The position numbers were made by a program, and so were the translations under genes. A stretch of DNA of 64,000 bases from an uncultured Granulosicoccaceae bacterium (GTDB lineage: Bacteria > Pseudomonadota > Gammaproteobacteria > Granulosicoccales > Granulosicoccaceae): the NCBI GenBank assembly GCA_937951345.1, contig CALFCF010000051.1, forward strand, positions 62,001 to 126,000. The letters run 5' to 3'. This document shows positions 21,024-31,983 of the stretch, piece after piece (the first letter of the stretch is position 1; each line of letters starts with the position of its first letter). The notes under the pieces were generated by a model. The model made no database searches, was not told the DNA's origin, and saw only the letters and a list, made by a program, of their open reading frames with translations.

Positions 21024-21746
21024 TTAGCAGGATGTGATTTCACCATCCGGGCATTTTTTGTTGCCGGAAAGGGTTTGCCTGACATGGTCAATAACCAATG
21101 CTACAGATGCTTCAATATCCAGTGACGTGGTGTCGATATGGATAGCATCTTCCGCCTCTTTCATCGGGGCGTGCTTGCGATTGGCATCGCGGTTGTCGCG
21201 CTCAGCAATTTCCTGTACCAAGCTCTCCAGTTTAGCGTCGATACCGTGATCCTTCAACTGTTCCAGGCGCCTTTTCGCCCGTATACCGGCGCTGGCGGTC
21301 ATGAATATTTTGATCCGGGCCGTCGGAAATACGACGGTCCCCATATCCCGACCATCAGCCACCAGGCCCGGGGGCTTGAGAAACTCCCGCTGGATGGGCA
21401 AAAGAACCTCTCGAACCGACGGTAGCACAGCCAGTCGCGATGCCGAATCTGCAGCAACCTCACTACGCAACCGGGCAGTTATATCGTGGGTTCCCAACAA
21501 CACACGCGATGTATCAACCAAACCGGAATCAGCATCTTGCGGTAAAAAGCGAATATCCATTGCTTTGACAGCCGCGGCAGATGCCTTTTCATCAGCCAGA
21601 TCTATGCCGGCTTCAACGCACCCTAAAGCCGCTGCACGGTAGACAGCGCCACTGTCAAGAAAATGGTATCCCAGTTCAGTTGCAACTCGCCTTGCGATGG
21701 TGCCTTTACCTGCGCCGGACGGTCCATCAATTGCCACGACGGTCAT
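21024..21746 (-). CDS. cmk: cytidylate kinase
   Basis: MTVVAIDGPSGAGKGTIARRVA...LDSGAVYRA...VADGRDMGTVVFP; ORF opens at 21776, likely start 21746. Confidence 0.95.
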   Translation of the reverse strand: MTVVAIDGPSGAGKGTIARRVATELGYHFLDSGAVYRAAALGCVEAGIDLADEKASAAAVKAMDIRFLPQDADSGLVDTSRVLLGTHDITARLRSEVAADSASRLAVLPSVREVLLPIQREFLKPPGLVADGRDMGTVVFPTARIKIFMTASAGIRAKRRLEQLKDHGIDAKLESLVQEIAERDNRDANRKHAPMKEAEDAIHIDTTSLDIEASVALVIDHVRQTLSGNKKCPDGEITSC

Positions 21747-21775
21747 GATCGATCCTTTGTTGTCAGTACTTTTCA

Positions 21776-23155
21776 TTAAGAAACCGCGCTTCCATCTGAT
21801 GTCGTGATACCAAGCCCGATGCCACTGGCGAGTTCTGCATAGTGTGGAAAGGATGTTGCCACATTAGCGCAGTCTGTCACGGTGACAGAGTTATCACTTA
21901 CTAATGCTGCCATGGAAAACGCCATCGCAATTCGATGATCCTCGAAACTGTCAACCACTCCACCACGCAGTGATTGAGCCCCCTGAATGACGGCACCGTC
22001 GGGTAATTCCGTGATGTTCACACCCAGTTTGGTCAAACCGTCGGCCATTGCCTTTATCCGGTCCGTTTCTTTAACACGCAGCTCAGCAGCGCCGGTGATT
22101 CGGGTTTCCCCGACAGCACATGCCGCCGCTACAAACAACACGGGAAACTCATCTATCGCCAGTGGTACCAGATCAACAGGAACATCGATGCCGTTCAAAC
22201 GACTGTGCTGAATGCGCAAATCGGCAACCGGCTCACCGGCAACACTGCGCTCGTTGGTTATTTCTATGTTCGCGCCCATCAGGCGCAGAATGTCCAGTAT
22301 GCCTGTGCGCGTCGGATTCATGCCGACGTGTTGCAACAGCAGTGATGAACCGGGCGCAATACTGGCGCCTACAATAAAGAAGGCGGCTGAAGAAATATCA
22401 GCAGGCACATCCACACTGGTAGCACTCAGTTTCTGCCCTCCGTGCACACTCACGGACAGATCATTTACACCCACATCAACACCAAAACCCCGTAGCATCC
22501 GTTCGGTGTGATCACGCGATACACCGGCTTCATGAATCCGTGTTTCGCCGTTGGCATATAAAGCCGCCAGCATCAGACAGGATTTTATTTGTGCACTCGC
22601 CACAGGTGTCGTGTAGTCGATCGCATTAAGCGTACGCCCACCGGCGAAGGCCAACGGTGGCCGTTTATCGGCGCCTGAGGAGATCTCCGCACCCATTTGC
22701 ATCAATGGATCGATAACCCGCCCCATGGGCCTGCCATGTAATGACTCATCACCGATTAAAGTCGACGGAAATTTCTGCGCCGCCAATACACCTGCCATCA
22801 GACGCATAGCGGTGCCGGAATTACCCACATCAAGCGGATTCTCCGGTGATTTCAGCCCGTGAAGTCCAACCCCGTCGATTACAAGGCTGCCACCCTCGCC
22901 TTCGGATCCGGCGATATATTCAATCGGTACACCCATGGATTGAAAAGCCGCTAGCGTGTTCAGGCTATCCTGGCCTTCAAGAAATCCACTGACGCGTGTT
23001 TGACCTTCAGCCAAAGCACCCAGAATCACAGAACGGTGCGATATGGACTTATCACCCGGCACACGCAGTTGTCCGTTAAGGCTGCCTCCTGGATTAACAA
23101 CAAACGTAGTCACTCTTTGCTCACTTTGACTGGCTATTATCGGGTTTAGAAACAA
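21776..23155 (-). CDS. aroA: 3-phosphoshikimate 1-carboxyvinyltransferase (EPSP synthase)
   Basis: LRVPGDKSISHRSVILGALAEG, LDVGNSGTAMRLMAG, RVKETDRI. Confidence 0.96.
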   Translation of the reverse strand: MFLNPIIASQSEQRVTTFVVNPGGSLNGQLRVPGDKSISHRSVILGALAEGQTRVSGFLEGQDSLNTLAAFQSMGVPIEYIAGSEGEGGSLVIDGVGLHGLKSPENPLDVGNSGTAMRLMAGVLAAQKFPSTLIGDESLHGRPMGRVIDPLMQMGAEISSGADKRPPLAFAGGRTLNAIDYTTPVASAQIKSCLMLAALYANGETRIHEAGVSRDHTERMLRGFGVDVGVNDLSVSVHGGQKLSATSVDVPADISSAAFFIVGASIAPGSSLLLQHVGMNPTRTGILDILRLMGANIEITNERSVAGEPVADLRIQHSRLNGIDVPVDLVPLAIDEFPVLFVAAACAVGETRITGAAELRVKETDRIKAMADGLTKLGVNITELPDGAVIQGAQSLRGGVVDSFEDHRIAMAFSMAALVSDNSVTVTDCANVATSFPHYAELASGIGLGITTSDGSAVS

Positions 23156-23164
23156 ATGATCTAA

Positions 23165-23304
23165 GGAACCTCTAATTTATCGCCCGCGTTGCCAGGGCTG
23201 CGTTGAAATTCGGCTCAAAACGCTCATGTATTCGCATATACACTCCGCTTTTTCGCCAAATTTCGCCTTGCGCTGCCTGCCTCGCCTAATAAATCAGAGG
23301 TTCC
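23165..23304. mobile_element. 140-bp MITE-like foldback element with imperfect terminal inverted repeats
   Basis: ggaacctctaatttat ... ataaatcagaggttcc ends; flanked by CTAA direct repeats (23161-23164 and 23305-23308); imperfect internal palindrome. Confidence 0.75.
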
Positions 23305-23383
23305 CTAAGTATATTTACAATTACATTTAAACAAATATTTGTACTTCGTTTGCAGAACCTATTGATCAAGACAAAGGCAGCCG

Positions 23384-24325
23384 TTAACTTTGTTGTGCAC
23401 GCTTGGCTCTGTCGTATTTATCAATAAGTTTATCCCGCGTTGTTTTGGCGTTGGTGAAGAGAGCTTGTAAATTTTCAGCATCACCTTGTCCAATCAGATC
23501 CCTGACATGACTCAACTGTGCCGTCAGACTATCCAGTATTTCTACGATTTCGTCACCGTTACTCAGACAGATGTCACGCCACATGACCGGATCACCTGAC
23601 GCGATTCGGGTGAAATCACGAAAACCACCCGCGGAGTATCGAAACACATCTTCACAAGCCGGACTTCGAGCCAGCATATCAACGACCGCGAACGCCACAA
23701 CATGGGGCATGTGGCTGGTTGCAGACAAAATACGATCGTGGGTTTGCCAGTCCAATGTTTCAACAAACGCACCGCAAGCACGCCACAATTGCGTTATTGT
23801 TAAAACGGCATCCGGGTGGCTTTCTTCAAGCGGCGTCAGAATCACTGTATGCCCGCGGTAAAGACCGGCATCGGCAGCACCCACACCAGAATATTCTTTG
23901 CCTGCGATAGGATGGGCTGGCACGACATGCGTGCAATCATCCAGTACCGCTCGCGCATCCGCGATAAACGGACCTTTGACACTACCACCGTCAGTCACAA
24001 TACAACCAGCGGATAACGCAGGTTTGATAGCTTCAAGGGCAGGACGCATCGCCAGCATGGGTACGGCTAGCATCACAACATCGGCACCAGCGACAACTTC
24101 AGTATAATCGGTCGTCGCCGAATCAATCACACCCAGCTCCAACGCCTTACTCAATGTATTGGCTGTTCGTGCACAGCCAGCGATATGCCCTTTGTAACCA
24201 TTCTTTTTAAGCGCAGCTGCGAACGACGCACCTATCAATCCGGTTCCTATAATTGCCAGACGTTCAACACCTTTCAGGTGCTCCAGTGATATCGAATGTC
24301 CATCACTATCATCCACCGATTTCAC
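23384..24325 (-). CDS. tyrA: prephenate/arogenate dehydrogenase
   Basis: LAIIGTGLIGASFAAALKKNGY, HPIAGKEYSGVGAADAGLYRG, SHMPHVVAFA. Confidence 0.9.
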   Translation of the reverse strand: MKSVDDSDGHSISLEHLKGVERLAIIGTGLIGASFAAALKKNGYKGHIAGCARTANTLSKALELGVIDSATTDYTEVVAGADVVMLAVPMLAMRPALEAIKPALSAGCIVTDGGSVKGPFIADARAVLDDCTHVVPAHPIAGKEYSGVGAADAGLYRGHTVILTPLEESHPDAVLTITQLWRACGAFVETLDWQTHDRILSATSHMPHVVAFAVVDMLARSPACEDVFRYSAGGFRDFTRIASGDPVMWRDICLSNGDEIVEILDSLTAQLSHVRDLIGQGDAENLQALFTNAKTTRDKLIDKYDRAKRAQQS

Positions 24326-24455
24326 GACTTCACTCTCAGGTGTTTTACCGATCGAATTTGTTTCAACGGACGCATATAGTATCGATCGACTGGTATTAGC
24401 AGGTGTAGCACGTTGCGGACGGATTTAACGTTGCCGAATATGCGCTTACAGACCG

Positions 24456-25571
24456 TCAGTCTCGCGCAGTCGGGTACGAACCCAGTACACGCATAAATCG
24501 GGTTTCTTCAGACAATTCTGATAACGCACCGGCCAACACCTTGTCGTCCTTGTGTCCAGCCACGTCGATAAAAAACACGTAGCTCCATAACGCCTCACGT
24601 GCGGGGCGCGACTCAATTCGGGTCATACTTATGCCGGCATTCTCAAAGGGTTCAAGCATGCGTCTTAACCCGCCGGGCCGATGCGGTGCACTGACAACCA
24701 GCGTGGTAGCATCCTGGCTTGAGGGTGATGACTGTTGATTGCCGATGACGATGAAACGTGTTGTGTTAGATGCATCATCCTCTATGTTTGAAGACAATAT
24801 TCCCAACTCATAAATATCCGCTGCCGTCGTGCTGGCAATCGCCGCGGCTGTCTTATCTGAAGCGGCCAGCTTGGCTGCCGCCGCATTGCTGCTGGCGGCC
24901 TTGCGGGTAATTCCCGGCAAGTTTGCAGACAGCCATTGGCGACACTGGGCGAGTGCTTGTGGATGGGCATAGACACACTCCACATCCTTAAGTTGACTGG
25001 CAAGTGACAAAAGGTTGTGTTCAATACGCAATAATTGCTCACCGCAAATACTTAACGGCGAGTCGAGAATGCGATCAAGTGTGCGATTTATCGTGCCTTC
25101 AACAGAATTCTCTATGGGTACAACACCTAGCATGCACTGCCCGCTCTCGACACTATGAAATACATCATCAATATCGCCACAGGCAATAGTCTGGGTTGCC
25201 GAACCGAAAAACTTAAATGCGGCAGCCTGTGTAAAAGTACCTTCAGGCCCAAGGTAAGCAACACTCAACGGGCTTAGACTGTCGCGACATTCAGAAATAA
25301 TTTCGGTAAATACACGGCGTATACGTTGCGGCAGATCGGGTTTATCTTTTTCTAATTGCTGGATCGCCGTTTCCAGCTTTTGTAGCTGTAGCGTCCGGTC
25401 AGCAGCAACGTTGTAATCAGATGTTGAGGTTGGCAGGGTACCGACAAGATCAAAACGCTGGACCAGAAGATCGACAATTGCGTTGTCGAGCCGCGCAAGT
25501 GTTTCGACAGCCGACGTCGATGAATTCGATGAAGACTCATCAGTGCCTGGACTCTGTCGGGAGGCCATCAA
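24456..25571 (-). CDS. pheA: P-protein: degenerate chorismate mutase domain plus prephenate dehydratase and ACT domain
   Basis: VAYLGPEGTFTQAA, GVVPIENSVEGTINRTLD, NTTRFIVIG, C-terminal ESRPAREALWSYVFFID. Confidence 0.93.
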   Translation of the reverse strand: MMASRQSPGTDESSSNSSTSAVETLARLDNAIVDLLVQRFDLVGTLPTSTSDYNVAADRTLQLQKLETAIQQLEKDKPDLPQRIRRVFTEIISECRDSLSPLSVAYLGPEGTFTQAAAFKFFGSATQTIACGDIDDVFHSVESGQCMLGVVPIENSVEGTINRTLDRILDSPLSICGEQLLRIEHNLLSLASQLKDVECVYAHPQALAQCRQWLSANLPGITRKAASSNAAAAKLAASDKTAAAIASTTAADIYELGILSSNIEDDASNTTRFIVIGNQQSSPSSQDATTLVVSAPHRPGGLRRMLEPFENAGISMTRIESRPAREALWSYVFFIDVAGHKDDKVLAGALSELSEETRFMRVLGSYPTARD

Positions 25572-25742
25572 TCAGGCGACCGGGTAATTCGTCCGGATAA
25601 AAGGGGCCGGGACGAATTGCGCTCGGATAAATTACCACCGTCACTGGCGACGCTAGCGAAATAACGCCTGCAATGACACCGACAAAGGCATTTAAAAATA
25701 GCTGTATTCGTCGCGATGCTGTTGCTATCGTCAGATATCAGC

Positions 25743-28433
25743 TCAGTCATCCGCGTCACCGGCGTTGCCTTCTGATTCCGCGCTACCCGCATCGGTACCG
25801 TCAGCGCTGATATCACCCGTGCCTTCACTTCCCGCATCGGGGTTTTCATCGGAAGATTCGTCAGCGACATCTTCACCGGCAACTTCTTCATTGATGGCTG
25901 CAACTTCAACCAGATTTTCTTCGGCCCCGACCTTGATCAGTCGAACACCCTGTGTGTTGCGCCCCAACACACTGACTTCAGAAACAGCTGTTCTGACCAG
26001 CGTCCCGGCATCGGAAATCATCATGATCTGATCTTCTTCGCGCACCTGTACAGCGCCGATAACCGGACCATTACGATCAGTGGTCTTGATATCGATAACG
26101 CCCAGCCCGCCGCGACCTTTTGCCGGATAGTCTTCAGCACGGGTTCGCTTGCCATAGCCATTGCGGGTAGCAGTGAGTATTTCACCGTCACCTATAACGA
26201 TCAGCGCAATAACAACATCAGATTCAGGCATCTTGATACCACGTACCCCGGCCGCCGTTCGCCCCATGGTGCGCACATTTTCCTCTGAGAAACGCATGGC
26301 TCGTCCGCCACTGGAAATCAACATAACATCGCTCTTGCCGTCGGTTAGAGCAACATCAATGAGGAAGTCATCAACCCTTAAATCAATGGCGATAATGCCA
26401 TTGGTGCGAGGGCGTGAGAAATCCATTAACGAGGTCTTTTTAACGACACCCTTATTGGTGGCAAAGAACACGTATTGATCAGCAGAGAACTCACGGATGG
26501 TCAGTACCGCATTGACGCGCTCACCTTCTTCGAGCGGCAGCAGGTTGACGATCGGTCGTCCACGCGAGCCACGGCTTGCGACCGGTAGCTCATACACGCG
26601 CTTCCAATAGACTTTACCCACGCTCGTGAAAAACAGCACCGTATCGTGCGTGCTGGCGATAAACAATTTATCGACAAAATCTTCGTCCTTGACCGCAGTC
26701 GCTGACTTACCCCGACCACCACGTCGCTGTGCGCGATAATCTGACAATGGCTGGGCTTTTGCGTAACCACCGTGCGACAGTGTTACGACTACCGCCTCAT
26801 CCGCGATCAGATCTTCGACGGTCATTTCCGAATGGTCGATCTGAATTTCAGTTAGCCGCTGGTCGCCGTACTGGTCAATCATTTCGACCAGCTCGTCGCG
26901 AATCACCCGTCGCAAACGTTCCGGGTCTGTCAGTATTTCGAGTAAGTCCTCGATTCTCGTCAGAAGCTCTTTGTATTCTTCAACGATCTTGTCCTGCTCA
27001 AGACCGGTCAGGCGATGCAAGCGCAAATCGAGAATGGCTTGCGCCTGCACTTCAGTTAGTTGATATTTGCCATCAACCAACCCGAATTCGTCACTCAGAT
27101 TATCAGGCCGCGAAGCCGATGCACCGGCACGCTCCAACATACTGCTGACAACACCCGGCTCCCAGGTTTTTGCGACCAGGCCCTGTTTGGCAACAGCCGG
27201 TGATTCTGATTCACGAATCAGCTTAATGATCGGATCTATGTTCGCGAGTGCAACGGCCAAGCCCTCGAGAATATGGGCGCGTTCACGTGCTTTACGCAGT
27301 AAATAGAGCGTTCGGCGAGTAACGATTTCGCGTCGGTGTCTGATAAACGCGCCGAGCACTTCTTTCAGGTTAAGCAAGCGAGGCTGGCCATCCTGCAGCG
27401 CAACCATGTTGATACCGAAAACCACCTGCAGCTGCGTCTGCTTGTACAGCTGGTTGAGCAGAACATCACCGTTTTCGCCACGGCGTAGCTCGATAACAAC
27501 ACGCATACCGTCTTTATCTGACTCGTCGCGCAGTTCGCTGATGCCCTCGATCTTTTTCTCTTTGACCAGCTCAGCTATTTTCTCGAGCAGTCGGGCTTTA
27601 TTTACCTGATAGGGAAGCTCAGTAACAATGATGGTGTCTTTTTCGTTTTTTTCGTTGTGCTCCACTGTCGCCAGGGCACGGACATATATCTTGCCGCGAC
27701 CCGTACGATAAGCTTCCCGGATACCACGAGCGCCATTGATGATGCCGGCTGTCGGGAAATCCGGTCCGGGCAGATGTTCCATCAATCCTTCGATAGAAAT
27801 ATTCTCGTCGTCCAGCATCGCAACCGTGGCGTTAACGACTTCGCTCAAATTGTGTGGCGGAATATTTGTCGCCATACCAACGGCGATACCGGAAGAACCG
27901 TTAATCAGTAAATTCGGAATACGCGAGGGCAGAACCGACGGCTCGTGCTCTGAACCATCGTAGTTGGCAACAAAGTCAACGGTCTCTTTGTCGATGTCGG
28001 CCAGAAGTTCATGCGCAATTTTTGCCATGCGTACTTCGGTGTAACGCATGGCCGCAGGATTATCGCCATCGACCGAGCCGAAGTTACCCTGTCCGTCAAT
28101 GAGCATGTAACGCATCGCGAAAGGCTGCGCCATTCGCACCATCGTGTCGTAAATGGCAGAGTCGCCGTGTGGATGGTATTTACCCATCACATCACCGACG
28201 ACGCGCGCTGATTTACGGTAAGACTTGTTCCAGTCATTGCCCTGCTCGTGCATTGCGTAAAGCACGCGACGGTGAACCGGTTTCAAACCATCACGGACGT
28301 CAGGCAGCGCCCGACCGACAATGACACTCATCGCATAGGACAGATAAGAATCCCGCATCTCATCTTCGAGAAATATCGGGACTATCTCGCGAGCGAAATC
28401 TGTCGATGTATTTTCGTTATCGTCGTCAGACAT
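25743..28433 (-). CDS. gyrA: DNA gyrase subunit A
   Basis: [53 protein letters not shown], acidic C-terminal tail. Confidence 0.98.
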   Translation of the reverse strand: MSDDDNENTSTDFAREIVPIFLEDEMRDSYLSYAMSVIVGRALPDVRDGLKPVHRRVLYAMHEQGNDWNKSYRKSARVVGDVMGKYHPHGDSAIYDTMVRMAQPFAMRYMLIDGQGNFGSVDGDNPAAMRYTEVRMAKIAHELLADIDKETVDFVANYDGSEHEPSVLPSRIPNLLINGSSGIAVGMATNIPPHNLSEVVNATVAMLDDENISIEGLMEHLPGPDFPTAGIINGARGIREAYRTGRGKIYVRALATVEHNEKNEKDTIIVTELPYQVNKARLLEKIAELVKEKKIEGISELRDESDKDGMRVVIELRRGENGDVLLNQLYKQTQLQVVFGINMVALQDGQPRLLNLKEVLGAFIRHRREIVTRRTLYLLRKARERAHILEGLAVALANIDPIIKLIRESESPAVAKQGLVAKTWEPGVVSSMLERAGASASRPDNLSDEFGLVDGKYQLTEVQAQAILDLRLHRLTGLEQDKIVEEYKELLTRIEDLLEILTDPERLRRVIRDELVEMIDQYGDQRLTEIQIDHSEMTVEDLIADEAVVVTLSHGGYAKAQPLSDYRAQRRGGRGKSATAVKDEDFVDKLFIASTHDTVLFFTSVGKVYWKRVYELPVASRGSRGRPIVNLLPLEEGERVNAVLTIREFSADQYVFFATNKGVVKKTSLMDFSRPRTNGIIAIDLRVDDFLIDVALTDGKSDVMLISSGGRAMRFSEENVRTMGRTAAGVRGIKMPESDVVIALIVIGDGEILTATRNGYGKRTRAEDYPAKGRGGLGVIDIKTTDRNGPVIGAVQVREEDQIMMISDAGTLVRTAVSEVSVLGRNTQGVRLIKVGAEENLVEVAAINEEVAGEDVADESSDENPDAGSEGTGDISADGTDAGSAESEGNAGDADD

Positions 28434-28843
28434 GACCTATCGGCGCTAAGAAACTTACTCGGGAACGGGGCAACACCCTGAACCTACGCGTCGTTCTTAT
28501 GTGTTGTTTATCGTGGATCGTGAATAGTCGTGATCGAGTTTCCAGCTCTCAGACCGGATTTTTTACCCGGCTCACGACCGGTTTTTTACCTTTATTACGA
28601 GCGGTTTGCAAGCACCTCAAAGGCGCTTTTACCTGGTTGAAAAGTTGGCGAAATTATAGCACAGAAGGTCTTGCGGCTGCGTGCAAAAGTCCTCAGTCCT
28701 GACGTCTTGCAATGTACACTAGCGCGCACTCCGCTGCTGCGCCGGAGATCACTGCAAAACAGCGTTCATCGCAACGGCAACCGCGCACTTAGACCAGCAC
28801 CGGGAAGGTTGCCGCGCTGCCGCCTGCACGTTAAGGTGCGCGC

Positions 28844-30157
28844 ATGACACCTTGCGATTTATTGATCTCCGGCGGCTGGCTTGTTTGCGTTAATCCGCAA
28901 AATGAGGTGCTTCAGAATGCATCTGTCGTAGTCATAGACGGCCGCATCGAGGCGATACTGCCAACAGCCGAAGCAAAGCGCCGCTACGCCCCGTCTACAC
29001 ATGTTGAACGTTCCGACCATATCCTGATGCCGGGGCTGATCAACGCGCACACGCACCTGGCGATGAATCTCTTTCGGGGCATGGCAGATGACCTGCCACT
29101 TGAAACATGGCTCGAAAAGCATATCTGGCCTGCTGAACAACGGGCTATGAGTCCGGAGTTTGTCAAACTCGGCACCCGACTGGCTCTGGCAGAGTCCATT
29201 CGAAGCGGCGTAACCTGCGTAAACGATATGTATTTCTTCCCCGATCAGGTTTCAGACTGCCTTGACGAGACCGGTATGCGCGGAATGGTCGGCATGCTGG
29301 TGATCGATTTCGCCAGCGCCTGGGCCGCAGATGCTACCGCCTATTTCAAAAAAGGCATCGATCTGCATGATCGAATGCGCAGTCATCCGCGCATAACCAC
29401 AGCGTTCGCGCCCCATTCCACCTATGCTGTTTCAGAAGTACATCTACAGAAGATTGCAGTTCTTGCAACAGAAATGGATGTGCCGGTACATATCCATCTG
29501 CATGAAACCGCCACTGAGATACAACGCAGTATGGAACAGCACGGCAAGCGCCCGCTTGCAGTCATCGAAGACTGCGGCTTGCTGACACCGTCGCTGATCG
29601 CGATCCACATGACGCAACTGGAAAAAACTGAAATTACCAAGCTAGCTGAGCACGGTGTCAGTGTTGTTCATTGCCCGGAATCGAATATGAAACTGGCAAG
29701 CGGTACTGCTCCCGTTGCTGAATTGCTCGCACACGGGTGCAATGTCGCACTAGGAACTGATGGCGCTGCCAGCAACAACGATCTTGATATGCTCGGTGAA
29801 ATGCGCACCGCCGGGTTACTTGGCAAACTTGCCAGCAACAACGCCGCCGCCTGTGATGCGACGAGCTTATTGCGTCAGGCAACCATAAACGGCGCGCAGG
29901 CACTGGGCATCGATGCGATCACCGGTTCTCTTGAGCCGGGTAAAGCTGCCGATGTGATCGCGATCTCTACGGATGCCCCCGAGATGCAGCCGATCCACAA
30001 TGTCTGCTCAACACTTGCCTACTCAACATCCCGGCACAGCGTATCGGATGTGTGGGTTGACGGTAAATGTTTGATGCAATCCGGAGCGCTTACAACGCTT
30101 GATAGCCAAAGCATTGTCTCCGACACACGGCAGTGGTTAAAAGATAACGCAAACTAA
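28844..30157 (+). CDS. TRZ/ATZ-type amidohydrolase (5-methylthioadenosine/S-adenosylhomocysteine deaminase-like)
   Basis: HILMPGLINAHTHLAMNLFRGMADDLPLETWL, HLHETATEI, LGTDGAASNNDLDML. Confidence 0.88.
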   Translation: MTPCDLLISGGWLVCVNPQNEVLQNASVVVIDGRIEAILPTAEAKRRYAPSTHVERSDHILMPGLINAHTHLAMNLFRGMADDLPLETWLEKHIWPAEQRAMSPEFVKLGTRLALAESIRSGVTCVNDMYFFPDQVSDCLDETGMRGMVGMLVIDFASAWAADATAYFKKGIDLHDRMRSHPRITTAFAPHSTYAVSEVHLQKIAVLATEMDVPVHIHLHETATEIQRSMEQHGKRPLAVIEDCGLLTPSLIAIHMTQLEKTEITKLAEHGVSVVHCPESNMKLASGTAPVAELLAHGCNVALGTDGAASNNDLDMLGEMRTAGLLGKLASNNAAACDATSLLRQATINGAQALGIDAITGSLEPGKAADVIAISTDAPEMQPIHNVCSTLAYSTSRHSVSDVWVDGKCLMQSGALTTLDSQSIVSDTRQWLKDNAN

Positions 30158-30175
30158 CAGTCTGCAAATAATGCC

Positions 30176-30940
30176 ATGAACACCTCAGAACAAAGAGGAT
30201 CAGACAACCAGCAAACAACGCTGAACGTCGATCCGGCGGAAATTGAAAAATTCGGTCAGATAGCGAATCGCTGGTGGGACAGAAACGGAGAGTTCAAACC
30301 ACTGCACGATATAAATCCGTTACGCCTAAACTACATTGACTCGCGCCATTCGATCGCAGGACAGCATGTGCTGGATGTAGGCTGCGGCGGTGGCATTTTA
30401 AGCGAAGCTTTGCATAAACGTGGTGCACGGGTCACTGGCATCGATTTGTCCGAAGAAGCGTTATCGGTTGCAAAACTGCATTTACTGGAAAGTGGTCATG
30501 AAGTCGATTACCAATGCATTTCAGCTGAAGAGTATGCCGATCAAAATGCCGATAGCTTTGATGTTGTCACCTGTCTTGAGATGCTTGAGCATGTACCGGA
30601 TCCGGCCAGTACGGTAGCCGCCTGCGCATCCACCGTTAAACCCGGCGGATCTGTATTTTTTTCAACCCTTAATCGCAATCCGAAAAGCTGGTTGTTTGCT
30701 ATTGTCGGTGCCGAACACCTCTTGAAACTTCTACCTCGCGGCACGCACGATTACCGCCGTTTTATCAGGCCGTCCGAGCTGGCTGGCTTTGCCCGTGCAA
30801 CCGGACTGGAAACAGTTAATTTAACCGGCATGACGTATAACCCGACAACCAAACGCTATCGTTTAACCAATGATATTGATGTTAACTATCTGATGCACTG
30901 TCGGCGCCCCTCTGCCCTGAACCCCGACAAACAGGTTTAG
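30176..30940 (+). CDS. ubiG: 3-demethylubiquinol/2-octaprenyl-6-hydroxyphenol O-methyltransferase
   Basis: [30 protein letters not shown]...[28 protein letters not shown]. Confidence 0.95.
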   Translation: MNTSEQRGSDNQQTTLNVDPAEIEKFGQIANRWWDRNGEFKPLHDINPLRLNYIDSRHSIAGQHVLDVGCGGGILSEALHKRGARVTGIDLSEEALSVAKLHLLESGHEVDYQCISAEEYADQNADSFDVVTCLEMLEHVPDPASTVAACASTVKPGGSVFFSTLNRNPKSWLFAIVGAEHLLKLLPRGTHDYRRFIRPSELAGFARATGLETVNLTGMTYNPTTKRYRLTNDIDVNYLMHCRRPSALNPDKQV

Positions 30941-30970
30941 ATCTTCAGCACAGACACGGTCGCTGCAACG

Positions 30971-31933
30971 ATGGCACAACCAGAAAACGACCAACGACCC
31001 GGTAGCGAGGCGGCCAACGACGAATGGCCACGCCCCGGATCGACTTTTTACTATGCGTTGCGGCACTACCCTACCGACGGTCATGCTCGTGTCCGCTCAA
31101 CCCTGAAACTTATAGAAACCGTATCTGAATGCTTGCTCGACGTTAGTGAACCAACCGTCGCTGAACAGAAAATACACTGGTGGCATGAAGAAATAGACCG
31201 ATTGCACAACGCAGAACCACGCCACCCGGCAACCGTGAATTTCGCCGCCAACTGCCTAAACATGCAAGCAGCAGAGCGAACAGTCGTTAAACAATCCCTG
31301 TTGAAACTATTGTCTCTGGGTACAGGTGAACGGTTTAACAATCTGACAAATGAACAGGAAATGCTCGACAAGCTAAACCGGGATTTCTCAATCAGAACAC
31401 AGCTTATTGCAATAGCGCTGGACACCCGGTTTAACGATACAGCGAACGTGGTATTCACTGAAAATCCAGACTCAACACAGAACCCGCTGATGACCGGACT
31501 GGGGTTAACACATCGCCTGATACGTTTTCACCGCTACCACTTTGCCGGCATGGCTGTCTGGTCAGATGATTTATACCAGCGATTCGGCCTACGGCCCGAG
31601 TCTTTATCGCGCGAACAACCAACTGCCGAACAAACGAAAATGCAGGCGTACATTATTGATCAAGCGTGTAAGTATCTCAAAGACGGGCTAGACAAGACGC
31701 ATACACTCATGTCTGGCGGCGGTTCCACCGAAACACCGGCTCGTGGGTCCTGTGTATTAACAGCATCGAATCGAAGTTTCACCAAAGCTACACACTTGTA
31801 TGCTGCTATCCGTCTCACACAGCTCGAACGCTGGCAAAAACAAAATACAAATTTGCTTGATCAGTACAGTACATTAACGCCACTGCGCAAATACTGGATC
31901 AAGTTTCGGACAGAACGTCATTTTAAGAATTGA
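30971..31933 (+). CDS. squalene/phytoene synthase family-like protein
   Basis: STFYYALRHYP...IHWWHEEIDRLHNAEPRHPAT is PSY-fold-like; between ubiG and yciK. Confidence 0.55.
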   Translation: MAQPENDQRPGSEAANDEWPRPGSTFYYALRHYPTDGHARVRSTLKLIETVSECLLDVSEPTVAEQKIHWWHEEIDRLHNAEPRHPATVNFAANCLNMQAAERTVVKQSLLKLLSLGTGERFNNLTNEQEMLDKLNRDFSIRTQLIAIALDTRFNDTANVVFTENPDSTQNPLMTGLGLTHRLIRFHRYHFAGMAVWSDDLYQRFGLRPESLSREQPTAEQTKMQAYIIDQACKYLKDGLDKTHTLMSGGGSTETPARGSCVLTASNRSFTKATHLYAAIRLTQLERWQKQNTNLLDQYSTLTPLRKYWIKFRTERHFKN

Positions 31934-31983
31934 TTTCACCTCATACATCATTTTGATAAGTCCGCAGCTCCTACAATCTACTT

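Noticed and set aside
25568-25909. 113-aa minus ORF spanning the gyrA-pheA junction
   Set aside because: Out-of-frame overlap with the gyrA acidic tail; not serC and no domain.
26729-27148. 139-aa + strand ORF within gyrA
   Set aside because: Antisense to gyrA; no independent evidence.
28434-28843. Possible unusual GC-rich structured region upstream of the amidohydrolase gene
   Set aside because: Looks like an ordinary divergent promoter region between gyrA and mtaD-like gene; no clear conserved RNA structure could be supported.
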